A DNA stretch of 17,156 bases from Candidatus Woesearchaeota archaeon (lineage in GTDB: Archaea > Nanobdellota > Nanobdellia > Woesearchaeales > GW2011-AR15): NCBI GenBank assembly GCA_016934775.1, contig JAFGSP010000154.1, positions 1 to 17,156 on the forward strand, written 5' to 3'. This document shows, one piece after another, positions 1 through 7,439 of this stretch. The position numbers and the translations under genes were made by a program. The first letter of the stretch is position 1, and each line of letters starts with the position of its first letter. A model generated the notes under the pieces. The model did no database searches. It saw only the letters and a list, made by a program, of their open reading frames with translations, and was not told where the DNA came from.

Positions 1-771
1 GATACTGATTATATCCTTGTTGGGAAGGAGGTTTCTGGCACGTACAACCCAGTCCATTCAAGCGATGGCGCGCTTGGAGGAGCCTATGCAGGAGATAAGA
101 TCATGTTCCAATTTGATGAGAACCTATCCAAGGTTTTCAAGATAAAGGGAGTTTTTGGGACCGGGTTTCCAGATACTGATTTTAATTCTTTCATTACTGT
201 AAGGGCCTATGAGGAACTATACGGCAAACTTGAGAAAGCAACAAGGATAAAGATTAAGCTGACTGGATCAGGAATGGAAGACACATTTGAGCAGAAGCTG
301 ATTGATATGGGCATCCAGGGGGATATCTCAGCCGGCAGCGAGCTTGCCGGGATGGAGATGACAGATGCATTCACTATCATCAAGACAATCATGGCAGTTG
401 TTGCCATCCTTGTATCAATGACAACACTATTCATTGTCATATATATTAATGCTGTGAACAGGAGAAAGCTTATCGCGATAATAAAAGCAATAGGGGTGAA
501 GAGGAGGATTGTAATAATCTCTTTTATGTTACAGTCGCTTTTTTATGCATTAAGCGGAGTTGTGTTTGGGATGATAGTTCTTTATTCTGTGCTTGTGCCT
601 TATTTTGCAGCCAACCCGTTGATGATGCCGTTCGGCACAGTGCCTCTTTATGTGAAACTCCATAGCATCCTTCCGTTATTGATTGCTTTTGTTGTTTTTT
701 CACTTATTACTGGATTTGTGCCCGCATACCAGGTGGCAAATAGGAACATCATCGAGACAATGAGGAGCTGA
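1..771 (+). CDS. ABC transporter permease, MacB/FtsX type (5'-truncated by window edge)
   Basis: The frame is open from base 1, so the gene begins before the window; 256 C-terminal residues are visible. The first ~115 residues look like the extracytoplasmic domain of MacB-type permeases. Three hydrophobic helices follow (roughly visible residues 126-151, 170-200 and 220-242), the FtsX-like C-terminal layout. The end, with PAYQVANRNIIETMRS, resembles the conserved tail of this family (P-A-Y-x-A-x-x-x-x-I-E-x-x-R). Such permeases pair with a LolD/MacB-type ATPase and act as mechanotransmission or export machines rather than classical importers. The ATPase gene starts 2 bp after this stop codon, which supports the assignment. 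Substrate cannot be inferred. Confidence 0.88.
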   Translation, partial: DTDYILVGKEVSGTYNPVHSSDGALGGAYAGDKIMFQFDENLSKVFKIKGVFGTGFPDTDFNSFITVRAYEELYGKLEKATRIKIKLTGSGMEDTFEQKLIDMGIQGDISAGSELAGMEMTDAFTIIKTIMAVVAILVSMTTLFIVIYINAVNRRKLIAIIKAIGVKRRIVIISFMLQSLFYALSGVVFGMIVLYSVLVPYFAANPLMMPFGTVPLYVKLHSILPLLIAFVVFSLITGFVPAYQVANRNIIETMRS

Positions 772-773
772 AC

Positions 774-1448
774 ATGATAACTGCTGAGAATCTTAAAAAA
801 TCATTTTTCCTGGGAGCTGTGGAGATTAAGGCATTGAAAGGAATATCTCTCGAGATAAAGAAAGGTGAATTTGTAGGCATAATGGGCCCTTCAGGCAGCG
901 GAAAGAGTACCTTACTGCACATGCTTGCTTTATTGGATGATCCGACATCCGGCGAGATAATCATAGACAAGCAGAAAGTACTTGAATTAAATGAGGAAGC
1001 AAAGATAAGGTTCAGGCTGAAGAAGTTTGGCTATGTCTTCCAGGAATATGCCCTTCTTCCCGAGCTGACTGCCCTTGAAAATATTTTTCTTCCGGCGATG
1101 GCGAACGGACATGATAAAAAGTACTGTATGAAGGCAGGCCTGGAATTGCTTAAGAAAGTCAACCTTTTTGACCGTGCTAATCACCTGCCTTCAGAGCTTT
1201 CTGGAGGGCAGCAGCAGAGAGTAGCAATAGCCAGAGGGCTTGTCAACAACCCAAAGATCTTGTTTGCGGATGAGCCATGCGCTAACCTCGACACAGAATC
1301 TTCAAAAAGCGTCCTTGACCTGTTCAGGAAGCTCAACAAAGACCTCAACCAGACAATAGTCATGGTCACGCATGAGAACTGGCATAAGAAATACCTGGAC
1401 AGGATTGTGTGGCTAAGAGATGGTGTGCTGGATAAAGGGGTTAGATAG
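774..1448 (+). CDS. ABC transporter ATP-binding protein (LolD/MacB family)
   Basis: A 224-aa nucleotide-binding subunit with all motifs intact: Walker A GPSGSGKST (residues 38-46), Q-loop within FGYVFQEYALLP, signature LSGGQQQR (142-149), Walker B ILFADEP (162-168) and switch histidine H200 in VTHE. The length is typical of stand-alone LolD/MacB-type ATPases. Translation probably starts at ATG 774, preceded by GGAG at 764-767 inside the end of the permease gene, so the two are translationally coupled. It powers the upstream FtsX-type permease. No periplasmic adaptor gene is visible. Substrate unknown. Confidence 0.95.
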   Translation: MITAENLKKSFFLGAVEIKALKGISLEIKKGEFVGIMGPSGSGKSTLLHMLALLDDPTSGEIIIDKQKVLELNEEAKIRFRLKKFGYVFQEYALLPELTALENIFLPAMANGHDKKYCMKAGLELLKKVNLFDRANHLPSELSGGQQQRVAIARGLVNNPKILFADEPCANLDTESSKSVLDLFRKLNKDLNQTIVMVTHENWHKKYLDRIVWLRDGVLDKGVR

Positions 1449-1526
1449 TGAGAATGATTATGGTTGGTTTATTTTTAATTTTTAAATTAATTCCTTATCT
1501 TCCAAGATAGATAACCAACAGCAAAC

Positions 1527-1534
1527 TATTTAAA
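1527..1534 (+). promoter_or_regulatory. TATA box for the Cys-rich secreted protein gene
   Basis: TATTTAAA lies 38 bp before ATG 1572. Initiation ~24 bp downstream would give a leader of about 14 nt that just includes the Shine-Dalgarno AGGTGAT at 1561-1567. The spacing matches that seen for other Shine-Dalgarno-led genes in this window. Confidence 0.6.
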
Positions 1535-1571
1535 CTCAATTTCTCAGAATCATTAGAAAAAGGTGATGTTA

Positions 1572-3182
1572 ATGAAAAAAGTCTTTGCATTAGTATTGAT
1601 TTTGATGCTTGCAGCGCCTATGGCATTCGCTAAGCAGAATGAAGTAAAAGCAGGCCTCGGCCCTGATTCTCTATTTTATGGTTTTGATAAGGCCATGGAA
1701 GGTATGGGCCTGATGTTCACGTTCAACAAGGCTGCAAAGGCAGAAAAAAGCCTTGATATAGCACAAGAGAGATTGCTTGAGTTTGAGGCGATGGCAGAGC
1801 AGAACAAGACCAAGTTCTATGAAAAGGCTGAAAGAGAATATAATAAAGCCCTTGAAAAAGCTGAGAAAGCAGCTGAACAGGTAGCAGAGAAAGATCAGGA
1901 AAAGATTAGGGAAAAGGTTGAGAGCCATTACCAGAAAGTTGCAGAAGTAAAAGATAAAATTTTGGCAAAGAAAAATGAGACAATGGACCTGGGCCAGTTC
2001 CAGCACCTTGAGCAGGTATTTGAAAGGATTAAGGAAAAAGCTCAGAATATGGAGAAGAAAGTCGGGAAAGGCAAGGGGCCTGGAGATGTGCATCCGGGAA
2101 ACCAGACCCAGGGAAACCAGACCCAGAGAAATGAGGCTCAGGTTGTAATATGCCACAGGCCGCAAGGCAATGCTGGCAACTGCCAAACAATTCATGTCGG
2201 AGCATCAGCTGTCCAGGCGCATCTTGATCATGGCGATCTTTTGGGAGCGTGCCCTGCTGATTGCGGGCACGGCAACGGAACAGCTCAACCAGAATGCGAG
2301 ACAGATGGTGATTGCCCAACTGGATATGAATGTGATGTTGATGAATGCGTATTGATTCCTACAGAAGAATGTTCTGCTCATGCTGACTGTGGTGCTGGAT
2401 ATCATTGTGTAGGGCATAAGTGCAAGCTTATTCCTGTGCCTGAGTGCACATCAGACCTGCAGTGTGATGATGATGAGATTTGCCAGAATAATGAATGCGT
2501 TCCTGTTAATGATGATACTGAATGCACTTCAGATACGCCATGCAGCACAGATTCAGACGGCTGCTGCCCTTCAACATGCGCGGTAGGCGCAGATAAAGAT
2601 TGTTGCGAGGAAGCAGGCAAATGCTGGATAGAAGGGGAAGGATGTTATGACACCTGCAGTCCGGGAACTAGTGCTTGTGACCAAGAAGATACCTGTGAAA
2701 CCTTAGGAGATGGCTGCTGCCCTAACAATTGCGCACCAGGCTCAGATAAAGACTGCTGCGAGGAAGCAGGCAAGTGTTGGAGGGATGGCGAAGGTTGCTA
2801 TGACAGCTGCTGGGCTAATGAGACAGAACTCGAATGTTCTGAAGTGCCGTTGCTTCTGAGCCTTGAGGATCTTGAAGTTACTTATAGTTTCTCCTCTTGC
2901 TGCTACAGCGCTTCAGGCGGCGACATAGTGCCTGGCCAGCCAAACTTTACTCAGTTTGTTGACCCGAAGGTCATATACAATGGGGTTGAGTATGATTATT
3001 ATATCCATTATTCAGATGCAGGAACATGGTGCTTTCTCCAGGGATCTCCGGACTACGGCGCTGGTGCACGTAATGGTACAATATATGATGGCTGCTATGT
3101 GGAAGCTATGTCTAATGGAGACATATACCTGAAAGAAGGATCGCATGCTAAACAATTAGTGCAGCACTGCGAAAACGAATAA
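1572..3182 (+). CDS. Secreted coiled-coil and cysteine-rich repeat protein (DUF5667-like N-terminus)
   Basis: A 536-aa exported protein of unknown function. ATG 1572 is chosen over GTG 1563 and ATG 1566 because AGGTGAT (1561-1567) is 4 nt upstream and the protein then begins with a clean signal peptide, MKKVFALVLILMLAAPMAFA. After cleavage, a segment with AGLGPDSLFYGFDKAMEGM resembles DUF5667 of archaeal and bacterial surface proteins. It is followed by a charged coiled coil to about residue 165 and an Asn-Gln-Thr-rich linker with sequons. Next comes an ICHRPQGN...AHLDHGDLLGAC module, then three EC-x-x-D-x-x-C repeats resembling dickkopf/EB-type modules. Two 33-residue DGCCP...CCEEAGKCW..GEGCYD repeats start at residues 330 and 381. 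A Cys-containing C-terminal domain of ~110 aa is unrecognised. The many paired Cys imply extracellular disulfides. It has its own promoter and is probably not part of the transporter unit. Confidence 0.85.
   Translation: MKKVFALVLILMLAAPMAFAKQNEVKAGLGPDSLFYGFDKAMEGMGLMFTFNKAAKAEKSLDIAQERLLEFEAMAEQNKTKFYEKAEREYNKALEKAEKAAEQVAEKDQEKIREKVESHYQKVAEVKDKILAKKNETMDLGQFQHLEQVFERIKEKAQNMEKKVGKGKGPGDVHPGNQTQGNQTQRNEAQVVICHRPQGNAGNCQTIHVGASAVQAHLDHGDLLGACPADCGHGNGTAQPECETDGDCPTGYECDVDECVLIPTEECSAHADCGAGYHCVGHKCKLIPVPECTSDLQCDDDEICQNNECVPVNDDTECTSDTPCSTDSDGCCPSTCAVGADKDCCEEAGKCWIEGEGCYDTCSPGTSACDQEDTCETLGDGCCPNNCAPGSDKDCCEEAGKCWRDGEGCYDSCWANETELECSEVPLLLSLEDLEVTYSFSSCCYSASGGDIVPGQPNFTQFVDPKVIYNGVEYDYYIHYSDAGTWCFLQGSPDYGAGARNGTIYDGCYVEAMSNGDIYLKEGSHAKQLVQHCENE
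2559..2810 (+). repeat. Intragenic duplication: two Cys-rich modules, period 153 bp
   Basis: Two ~99-bp units (2559-2657 and 2712-2810) encode near-identical 33-residue modules of the form GCCPxxCxxGxDKDCCEEAGKCW...GEGCYDxC, 51 codons apart. The bases have diverged at silent sites (for example GATTGTTGCGAGG versus GACTGCTGCGAGG), so the duplication is not very recent. Confidence 0.85.
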
Positions 3183-3186
3183 ATAA

Positions 3187-3549
3187 TTATTTTTTCTTCT
3201 TCTCTTTCTTACCTGCTATATAGAAAAGCCCGCCTATCACAAAGCAGGGCAGAGTGATGATACTGAAAGACAGTATGTGGCTGTATGTCCTGAAGAATAT
3301 CAATGAAGCAATTCCAAGCGCAACAAACATTATGGCGCCGTTTCTATTGTTCTTCCACCCTACAACAGTCGCAGCGATTAACAAATAAGAAGGAATCAGG
3401 TGGATGAGAAAACCTGCTATCATTTCAACAAGGGTATAGTCTTCATTGAATGCGTCAAGCGCAAACATGCTGATGAATAAAATGAACAGTATTGCCAGGA
3501 CCCTTGGAGTCCATTTTAAGAAGTTGATTTTTGATTTTTTCTTTTTCAT
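3187..3549 (-). CDS. Small four-helix membrane protein, unknown function
   Basis: A 120-aa protein with lysine-rich ends (MKKKKSK at the start, KKEKKKK at the end) and four hydrophobic segments, roughly residues 13-30, 40-62, 72-88 and 92-112. The opening, with WTPRVLAILFILFISMFALD, resembles a widespread uncharacterised prokaryotic membrane-protein family (I associate it with DUF7670, from memory). There is no Shine-Dalgarno; a TATA box ends 24 bp upstream of ATG 3549, so the mRNA is probably leaderless. It converges on the Cys-rich gene, with 4 bp between the stop codons. No enzymatic motif is visible. Confidence 0.8.
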   Translation of the reverse strand: MKKKKSKINFLKWTPRVLAILFILFISMFALDAFNEDYTLVEMIAGFLIHLIPSYLLIAATVVGWKNNRNGAIMFVALGIASLIFFRTYSHILSFSIITLPCFVIGGLFYIAGKKEKKKK

Positions 3550-3572
3550 GATTAAATAAAGTGTTATTGAAG

Positions 3573-3580
3573 TATAAATA
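3573..3580 (-). promoter_or_regulatory. TATA box for the four-helix membrane protein gene
   Basis: On the minus strand this reads TATTTATA. It ends 24 bp before ATG 3549, the spacing expected if transcription starts at or next to the start codon. Confidence 0.6.
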
Positions 3581-3600
3581 ATTTATGAAAATTAAAAAAA

Positions 3601-4056
3601 TCATTTAATTGGGATATAGATATCATTCTCGTTCTTTTCGTCATCGGTGTACCTATCGTCATAATACTCGAAGTCAAGGCCTTCATTGTTGTACTTGAAG
3701 TTCGATCTGGGAAGCCATTCTTTGTACGCATAGTCCCATGTTTTTCCAATGTTACTTACGTGGCCTTTGTGCGTGAACACAGCATATTTTGATTTTGGGA
3801 TAGCTTTTTTGACCATGCCTTCCGGCGGCTTGTCATCTGATTCCACACAGGCTATGTAATCGAAATCAACCTTGTTCGTCATCACGCATACGCCGTAGCA
3901 GACACCAGGAGTCTTGTTTGAGACATCATTTATCCGTTTCATAAAGTCAATCCAAACCTTTGGGCAGTCTTCTGCCTGCTTTCCATTTTTCATTGTTGTG
4001 TGCACTTCCATGCCCACAATATCAAATCCTTGCTTTTCTACTATCTTTGGTTCCAT
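3601..4056 (-). CDS. GyrI-like / AraC effector-binding-domain protein
   Basis: A 151-aa single-domain protein resembling the GyrI-like small-molecule-binding fold (SHS2-type; also found as the effector domain of MerR/AraC-type activators). Features include the opening KIVEKQGFDIVGMEV, the central YGVCVM...FDYIACVE strands, a glycine-poor KSKYAVFTHKGHV strand, and the terminal FEYYDDRY...DIYIPIK that is typical of the family. No DNA-binding domain is attached, so a free ligand-binding or hydrolase-like role is likely; the ligand is unknown. Start choice: GGAGGT lies 7 nt upstream of ATG 4056, whereas upstream GTG 4077 and ATG 4074 fall near the predicted transcription start. I therefore prefer 4056. 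Confidence 0.85.
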   Translation of the reverse strand: MEPKIVEKQGFDIVGMEVHTTMKNGKQAEDCPKVWIDFMKRINDVSNKTPGVCYGVCVMTNKVDFDYIACVESDDKPPEGMVKKAIPKSKYAVFTHKGHVSNIGKTWDYAYKEWLPRSNFKYNNEGLDFEYYDDRYTDDEKNENDIYIPIK

Positions 4057-4096
4057 TTTTTCTACCTCCGTCATCACTGTTTATATGCAAGGAATG

Positions 4097-4104
4097 TTTA
4101 AATA
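4097..4104 (-). promoter_or_regulatory. TATA box for the GyrI-like gene
   Basis: Minus-strand TATTTAAA ends 41 bp before ATG 4056. Initiation near 4073-4075 gives a ~18-nt leader that carries the GGAGGT ribosome-binding site (4069-4064), which supports the downstream start. Confidence 0.6.
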
Positions 4105-4145
4105 CCTCACACAGAAATGTCCAGTGCTTTTTGATGTCCAGTGGG

Positions 4146-4913
4146 TTAATCAAGTAGAATATATCTCAAAGGAGAATCAGCTGCCTTAACAATAACTTTG
4201 CCTTCTCTGGCCACTTTATGTTCAGCGCCGATAGAATCAACTACTACAATTCCGGGAGACCTGAAGGTTATCTCGATCTTGTCTTCAGTTATTCCTTTTA
4301 TCAGAGTGTAGCCTTTTGTCAGCTTTCTTTCATAAGGCTCCCTGACTATATACTGGATCTTTTTCTCTTCTAATCCCATCACTATGCCGCCTGCTGACTT
4401 AAGCCATGCATTGCTTCCGGACGGCGTCCCTATGATGATACCGGAGCTGCGCTGGAATTCTTTTTTGTTTTCCACAGAAATATCATAGTTGAACATGTTG
4501 TAGGGTTTCATATCACCTATGTAGACGTCATTGAGTGCAGACTCATATGTTTTTTCCCCATTTATTTCGATGCTGAGCCTCAGGAGATCTATTGTCTTGA
4601 ATTTACCCTTGATTATCCTGTCAAGCTTATCTTTGTAGTCATTGATGTCAGCCTGCATGTAGAACCCTTCTTTTTTCTTAGGATCAGGGTTGATGCCGAA
4701 CATCCTTGTATCTCTGTTATGGTGGCTCGTCCTTAAGAAAGTCCCGTCCCCGCCTATGACAATAACAATATCCTTGCCTGAGCATTGACCTGCACAGACA
4801 TGCTCCCTACCGTGAAATAATACCTCAATGCCCTTTTTTCTTAGATAATTGTGCACATCAACCAGTAGCTCTTTGAACTGGCCTTCGTGATAGATTATTG
4901 CTGCGGATCTCAC
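4146..4913 (-). CDS. nadK: NAD kinase (ATP/polyphosphate-NAD kinase)
   Basis: A 255-aa protein that phosphorylates NAD to NADP in the cytosol. The diagnostic GGDGT motif is at residues 54-58, followed by LNDVYIGD (about 127-134, the NE/D-type motif) and SSGIIIGTPSGSNAWLKSAGG (about 156-176), the conserved glycine-rich NAD-binding region of the family. Length fits archaeal NAD kinases. The start is GTG 4913: ATG 4918 upstream is out of frame and meets a stop after two codons. There is no Shine-Dalgarno, and a TATA box ends 24 bp upstream, so a leaderless GTG start is likely. It is transcribed separately from its neighbours. Confidence 0.95.
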   Translation of the reverse strand: MRSAAIIYHEGQFKELLVDVHNYLRKKGIEVLFHGREHVCAGQCSGKDIVIVIGGDGTFLRTSHHNRDTRMFGINPDPKKKEGFYMQADINDYKDKLDRIIKGKFKTIDLLRLSIEINGEKTYESALNDVYIGDMKPYNMFNYDISVENKKEFQRSSGIIIGTPSGSNAWLKSAGGIVMGLEEKKIQYIVREPYERKLTKGYTLIKGITEDKIEITFRSPGIVVVDSIGAEHKVAREGKVIVKAADSPLRYILLD

Positions 4914-4936
4914 AGCATGGGAAAACCAGGAGGGGA

Positions 4937-4944
4937 ATATAAAG
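4937..4944 (-). promoter_or_regulatory. TATA box for nadK
   Basis: Minus-strand CTTTATAT ends 24 bp before GTG 4913. The spacing implies transcription beginning at the start codon and supports a leaderless GTG start. Confidence 0.6.
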
Positions 4945-5000
4945 GTATCTTTTGATTATTATAATCTAGAAATAAAAAATAATGTAATTAAAACAAAAAA

Positions 5001-5237
5001 CTACTCTTCAGCCTCAGCCTTTACTTTCTTCTTCCTTGATTCGGGCATAGGCCTTCTTATGGATATCGGAAGCACGCCTTCTTCGTATTCTTTAGTGGCA
5101 ATCTTGATCGGGTTGTATTTCATGCCTTCAAGGTCTTTCTTGCTGATTTTGACAAGGAAGGGTGCGCCCATAGCAATCTGCAGGGCCCTTGAGCCGATCA
5201 TCCTGGCTTTTTCGTATTTTGTGTATTTTATTTCCAT
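5001..5237 (-). CDS. rpoK: DNA-directed RNA polymerase subunit K (RpoK, Rpb6/omega homologue)
   Basis: A 78-aa protein with the RpoK/Rpb6 core: KYTKYEKARMIGSRALQIAMGAP, then KIATKEYEEGVLPISIRRPMP. This matches the universal omega/Rpb6 motif that clamps the largest polymerase subunit. A Lys/Glu-rich tail of ~12 residues follows. ATG 5237 is chosen because GGTGAT (5247-5242) sits 4 nt upstream; the alternative GTG 5246 lies within that site. The Shine-Dalgarno overlaps the stop region of rrp42, so rpoK is the last, coupled gene of the exosome operon. That is an unusual position, because rpl37ae/rpoP more often follow rrp42 in archaea (recalled family context). Confidence 0.95.
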   Translation of the reverse strand: MEIKYTKYEKARMIGSRALQIAMGAPFLVKISKKDLEGMKYNPIKIATKEYEEGVLPISIRRPMPESRKKKVKAEAEE

Positions 5238-5242
5238 TGCGA

Positions 5243-6016
5243 TCACCTTAAGTGTTTCCTCAGCTCTTTTGCTTTTTCGGTTGCGAGGTCGATCATCTTC
5301 TCGATCTCTTCCTGTGAAAGCGGCTTTGAGCCTCCTTTCTGCAGAGCGCAGATAGTGCCGTCAGGCAGAGTTGCAACAGTTAACCTTGCATCAAGGACTT
5401 TCTCTTCTTCAAGAAGCGGATCCACAATCAGGTGGTCGCCTATCTTGATCACAGTCACTGAAACCGGCTCCACTAGCAATGGAAGCTTTTTGCTTGTCAG
5501 CTTCTTGTAATCTATCTGTTTGTTCTTGATCTCAGGGAACTTTGCGTCTTTGATGGCAAGCATGGCTGCCAGTGCAAATGCGTCAAAAAGGTTTCCTGCG
5601 TGGTTTATCGGAATCAAATCTATAATGACTGTCCATACCAGCTCACCGGCTTTTATGCACAGTTTTTTTGTATCTATAGCTTTTGACTCCCTTATTCCCC
5701 TGTCCACGACACGGGCCAGCTCAATGGATTCTATTCCAGGAGGGCCTGACTCGAATTCAGGGTTGCTCATTGGCAATAATTCTGCATTGACCATCATTGT
5801 CCCTTCTTCAGGGATGTCCGGATAAGGCTCTCCGACCTCGAACTTGACTCCTGCCATGACAACAGTTTCACCTATTGTCACTTTTGCAGAGCCTTCAGCT
5901 GTCTTTGAGACACCTGTCTCTACAGATACTTTCCTGTATTCTTCAAGTTTCCTGCCGTCATACCTTACCTTGTTTTTCAGGTAGTTGAGTATGTGTCCTC
6001 TGATTTCGTTACTCAT
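5243..6016 (-). CDS. rrp42: Exosome complex component Rrp42
   Basis: A 257-aa RNase PH-fold subunit that alternates with Rrp41 in the archaeal exosome hexamer; it contributes RNA binding but is not itself catalytic. Visible features: YDGRKLEEYR near the start (typical of Rrp42), ESGPPGIESIELARVVDRGIRESKAID, and DPLLEEEKVLDARLTV near the C-terminus. ATG 6016 is preferred over 6031 because GAGGT (6029-6025) lies 8 nt upstream. It overlaps the end of rrp41 by 8 bp, and its stop codon overlaps the rpoK ribosome-binding site, so rrp41, rrp42 and rpoK are tightly coupled. Confidence 0.96.
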   Translation of the reverse strand: MSNEIRGHILNYLKNKVRYDGRKLEEYRKVSVETGVSKTAEGSAKVTIGETVVMAGVKFEVGEPYPDIPEEGTMMVNAELLPMSNPEFESGPPGIESIELARVVDRGIRESKAIDTKKLCIKAGELVWTVIIDLIPINHAGNLFDAFALAAMLAIKDAKFPEIKNKQIDYKKLTSKKLPLLVEPVSVTVIKIGDHLIVDPLLEEEKVLDARLTVATLPDGTICALQKGGSKPLSQEEIEKMIDLATEKAKELRKHLR

Positions 6017-6722
6017 TATTATCAACCTCAAATTTAGCCTTCAAAGCCTTTCTCTGCACATCAATTATTGTTTGGGCAGCTTTCTTGCCCATCTCAAGTG
6101 CTTTCATAAGGTCTTTTTTCTTTATCTTGCCGTCCATCTGCAGCAGTGAGAACTCACCGGTGCTTGGGATGAATGCTACTGGCACATCAGCGACATCGCC
6201 TTCTTCATGAGCCTCTTCATCATAATTAAGGTCAACGCATATCTGGCCGTCGACAATTCCTACAGCGACAGCCGAGACAAGGTCTTTCATTATGATCCCT
6301 GCGTCTGCAAGAGCCATAGAGGCAGCGCATATCCCTGCGCATCTTGAGCCTGCATCTGTCTGAGGCAATTCAATAAAGACATCCACAACAGCATTTGGGA
6401 AGTCTTCAAGATTGACCACTGGCGACAATGCATTTTCAGTCACATAGGATATCTCTCTGCTTCTCCTGCTAGGTCCAGGCCTTACCCTGTTTCCTGCTCC
6501 GGAAAAAGGCATCATGTTGTAATTGCATCTCAGAATACCTTTCTTAGGGTCCTGAAGAAATTTTGGATATAAATCTCTTGGACCATATACAGCGGCATAT
6601 GCCACTGTTTTTCCTATCCTGAAATACGCTGAGCCGTCTGCGTTCTTTATGATGCCGACCTTTGCATCTATTTTTCTCAGTTCGTCAAATTTTCTTCCGT
6701 CTAATCTTTTCTTGTAAGCCAT
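6009..6722 (-). CDS. rrp41: Exosome complex component Rrp41 (catalytic RNase PH-like subunit)
   Basis: A 237-aa phosphorolytic 3'-5' exoribonuclease subunit. RRSREIS (from R86) supplies the conserved arginines, TDAGSRCAGICAASMAL (from ~122) is the phosphate-binding region, and D179 in GDVADVPVAF is the expected catalytic aspartate. It works in a ring with Rrp42, capped by Rrp4. ATG 6722 is chosen over the longer frame from 6758: the protein then begins MAYKKRLDGRK, as in homologues, and AGGTGA lies 5 nt upstream. The gene starts 1 nt after the rrp4 stop codon. Confidence 0.97.
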   Translation of the reverse strand: MAYKKRLDGRKFDELRKIDAKVGIIKNADGSAYFRIGKTVAYAAVYGPRDLYPKFLQDPKKGILRCNYNMMPFSGAGNRVRPGPSRRSREISYVTENALSPVVNLEDFPNAVVDVFIELPQTDAGSRCAGICAASMALADAGIIMKDLVSAVAVGIVDGQICVDLNYDEEAHEEGDVADVPVAFIPSTGEFSLLQMDGKIKKKDLMKALEMGKKAAQTIIDVQRKALKAKFEVDNNE

Positions 6723-6723
6723 C

Positions 6724-7428
6724 TTATTCACCTGTGACCTTCTTTCCTTTGCTTTCAAGGAAGCCCTTGATCCTGTCAGTCAGGCCTGAAATGTGGCTTT
6801 CCTTCTCGATCTTCAATATAGTCTCGACAGTCAGGATCTCATCCTTTGGATCAGCTCCTTTTATCCAGACAACGCCGTTCTGACCTACAATCACGTTGCA
6901 GTTCGCGGCTTTTTTTATCATCGATACCATTGATCCCTGCTTTCCGATGATCCTTGGCACTTTTGACGGAGACACATGGAGTATCCTTCCGCCTTCAAGC
7001 TTTCTGAGGCCAGGTCCTTTCATTGTCAGGTCTATCAGGTTCTGGCTTGTCACATTGTATATCTTTGTGACTAAGTAGTCTCCGATATTGAAGTATCTTG
7101 TCAGGTCAGCTCCCCTTCTTATGAAGTCGCTGCTTCCGTCTTTCATTGAAAGCATGGCAGGATAAGCTGAATTTGTCTGTACAGACCAGCCTGAGAAGTT
7201 TATGTCTTTCACCTTCCCGATGATGACGTCTCCTCGTTTAGGCAGGTATTTTCCTGATACCGGAAGGATCTTTATGACCTTCCCCTCAATCCTTACAAGG
7301 CCGAGCAGCGATGCTATCAGGCTGTCGCCTTTCCTGTATATACCTTGTCCCGGAAGGTATGACATTCCTACTGCCACTACTTCTCCCGGCACAACGATCT
7401 CTTTGTCTTTTACATTTACTTTTTCCAT
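6724..7428 (-). CDS. rrp4: Exosome complex RNA-binding cap protein Rrp4 (S1 + KH)
   Basis: A 234-aa cap subunit that recruits RNA to the Rrp41/Rrp42 ring. Domains: N-terminal strand domain with VVPGEVVAVG...LPGQGIYRKGD (residues ~12-34), an S1 domain (~63-137, GDVIIGKVKDINFSGW), and a KH domain (~148-190) with the VPRIIGKQGSMV loop. Two starts are possible. ATG 7440 overlaps the sdo1 stop codon (TAATG). ATG 7428 has GGTGA 5 nt upstream and no poor N-terminal extension. I prefer 7428. Confidence 0.96.
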   Translation of the reverse strand: MEKVNVKDKEIVVPGEVVAVGMSYLPGQGIYRKGDSLIASLLGLVRIEGKVIKILPVSGKYLPKRGDVIIGKVKDINFSGWSVQTNSAYPAMLSMKDGSSDFIRRGADLTRYFNIGDYLVTKIYNVTSQNLIDLTMKGPGLRKLEGGRILHVSPSKVPRIIGKQGSMVSMIKKAANCNVIVGQNGVVWIKGADPKDEILTVETILKIEKESHISGLTDRIKGFLESKGKKVTGE

Positions 7429-7439
7429 ATTTTTCACCA

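Noticed and set aside
1671..2195. Long minus-strand frame (174 codons) opposite the Cys-rich protein
   Set aside because: It lies opposite the coiled-coil region, whose Lys/Glu codons read as Phe/Leu-rich on the other strand; it has no promoter or ribosome-binding site.
4057..4077. Longer N-terminus of the GyrI-like protein from GTG 4077 or ATG 4074
   Set aside because: These codons fall at the predicted transcription start, and a strong GGAGGT is placed for ATG 4056 instead.
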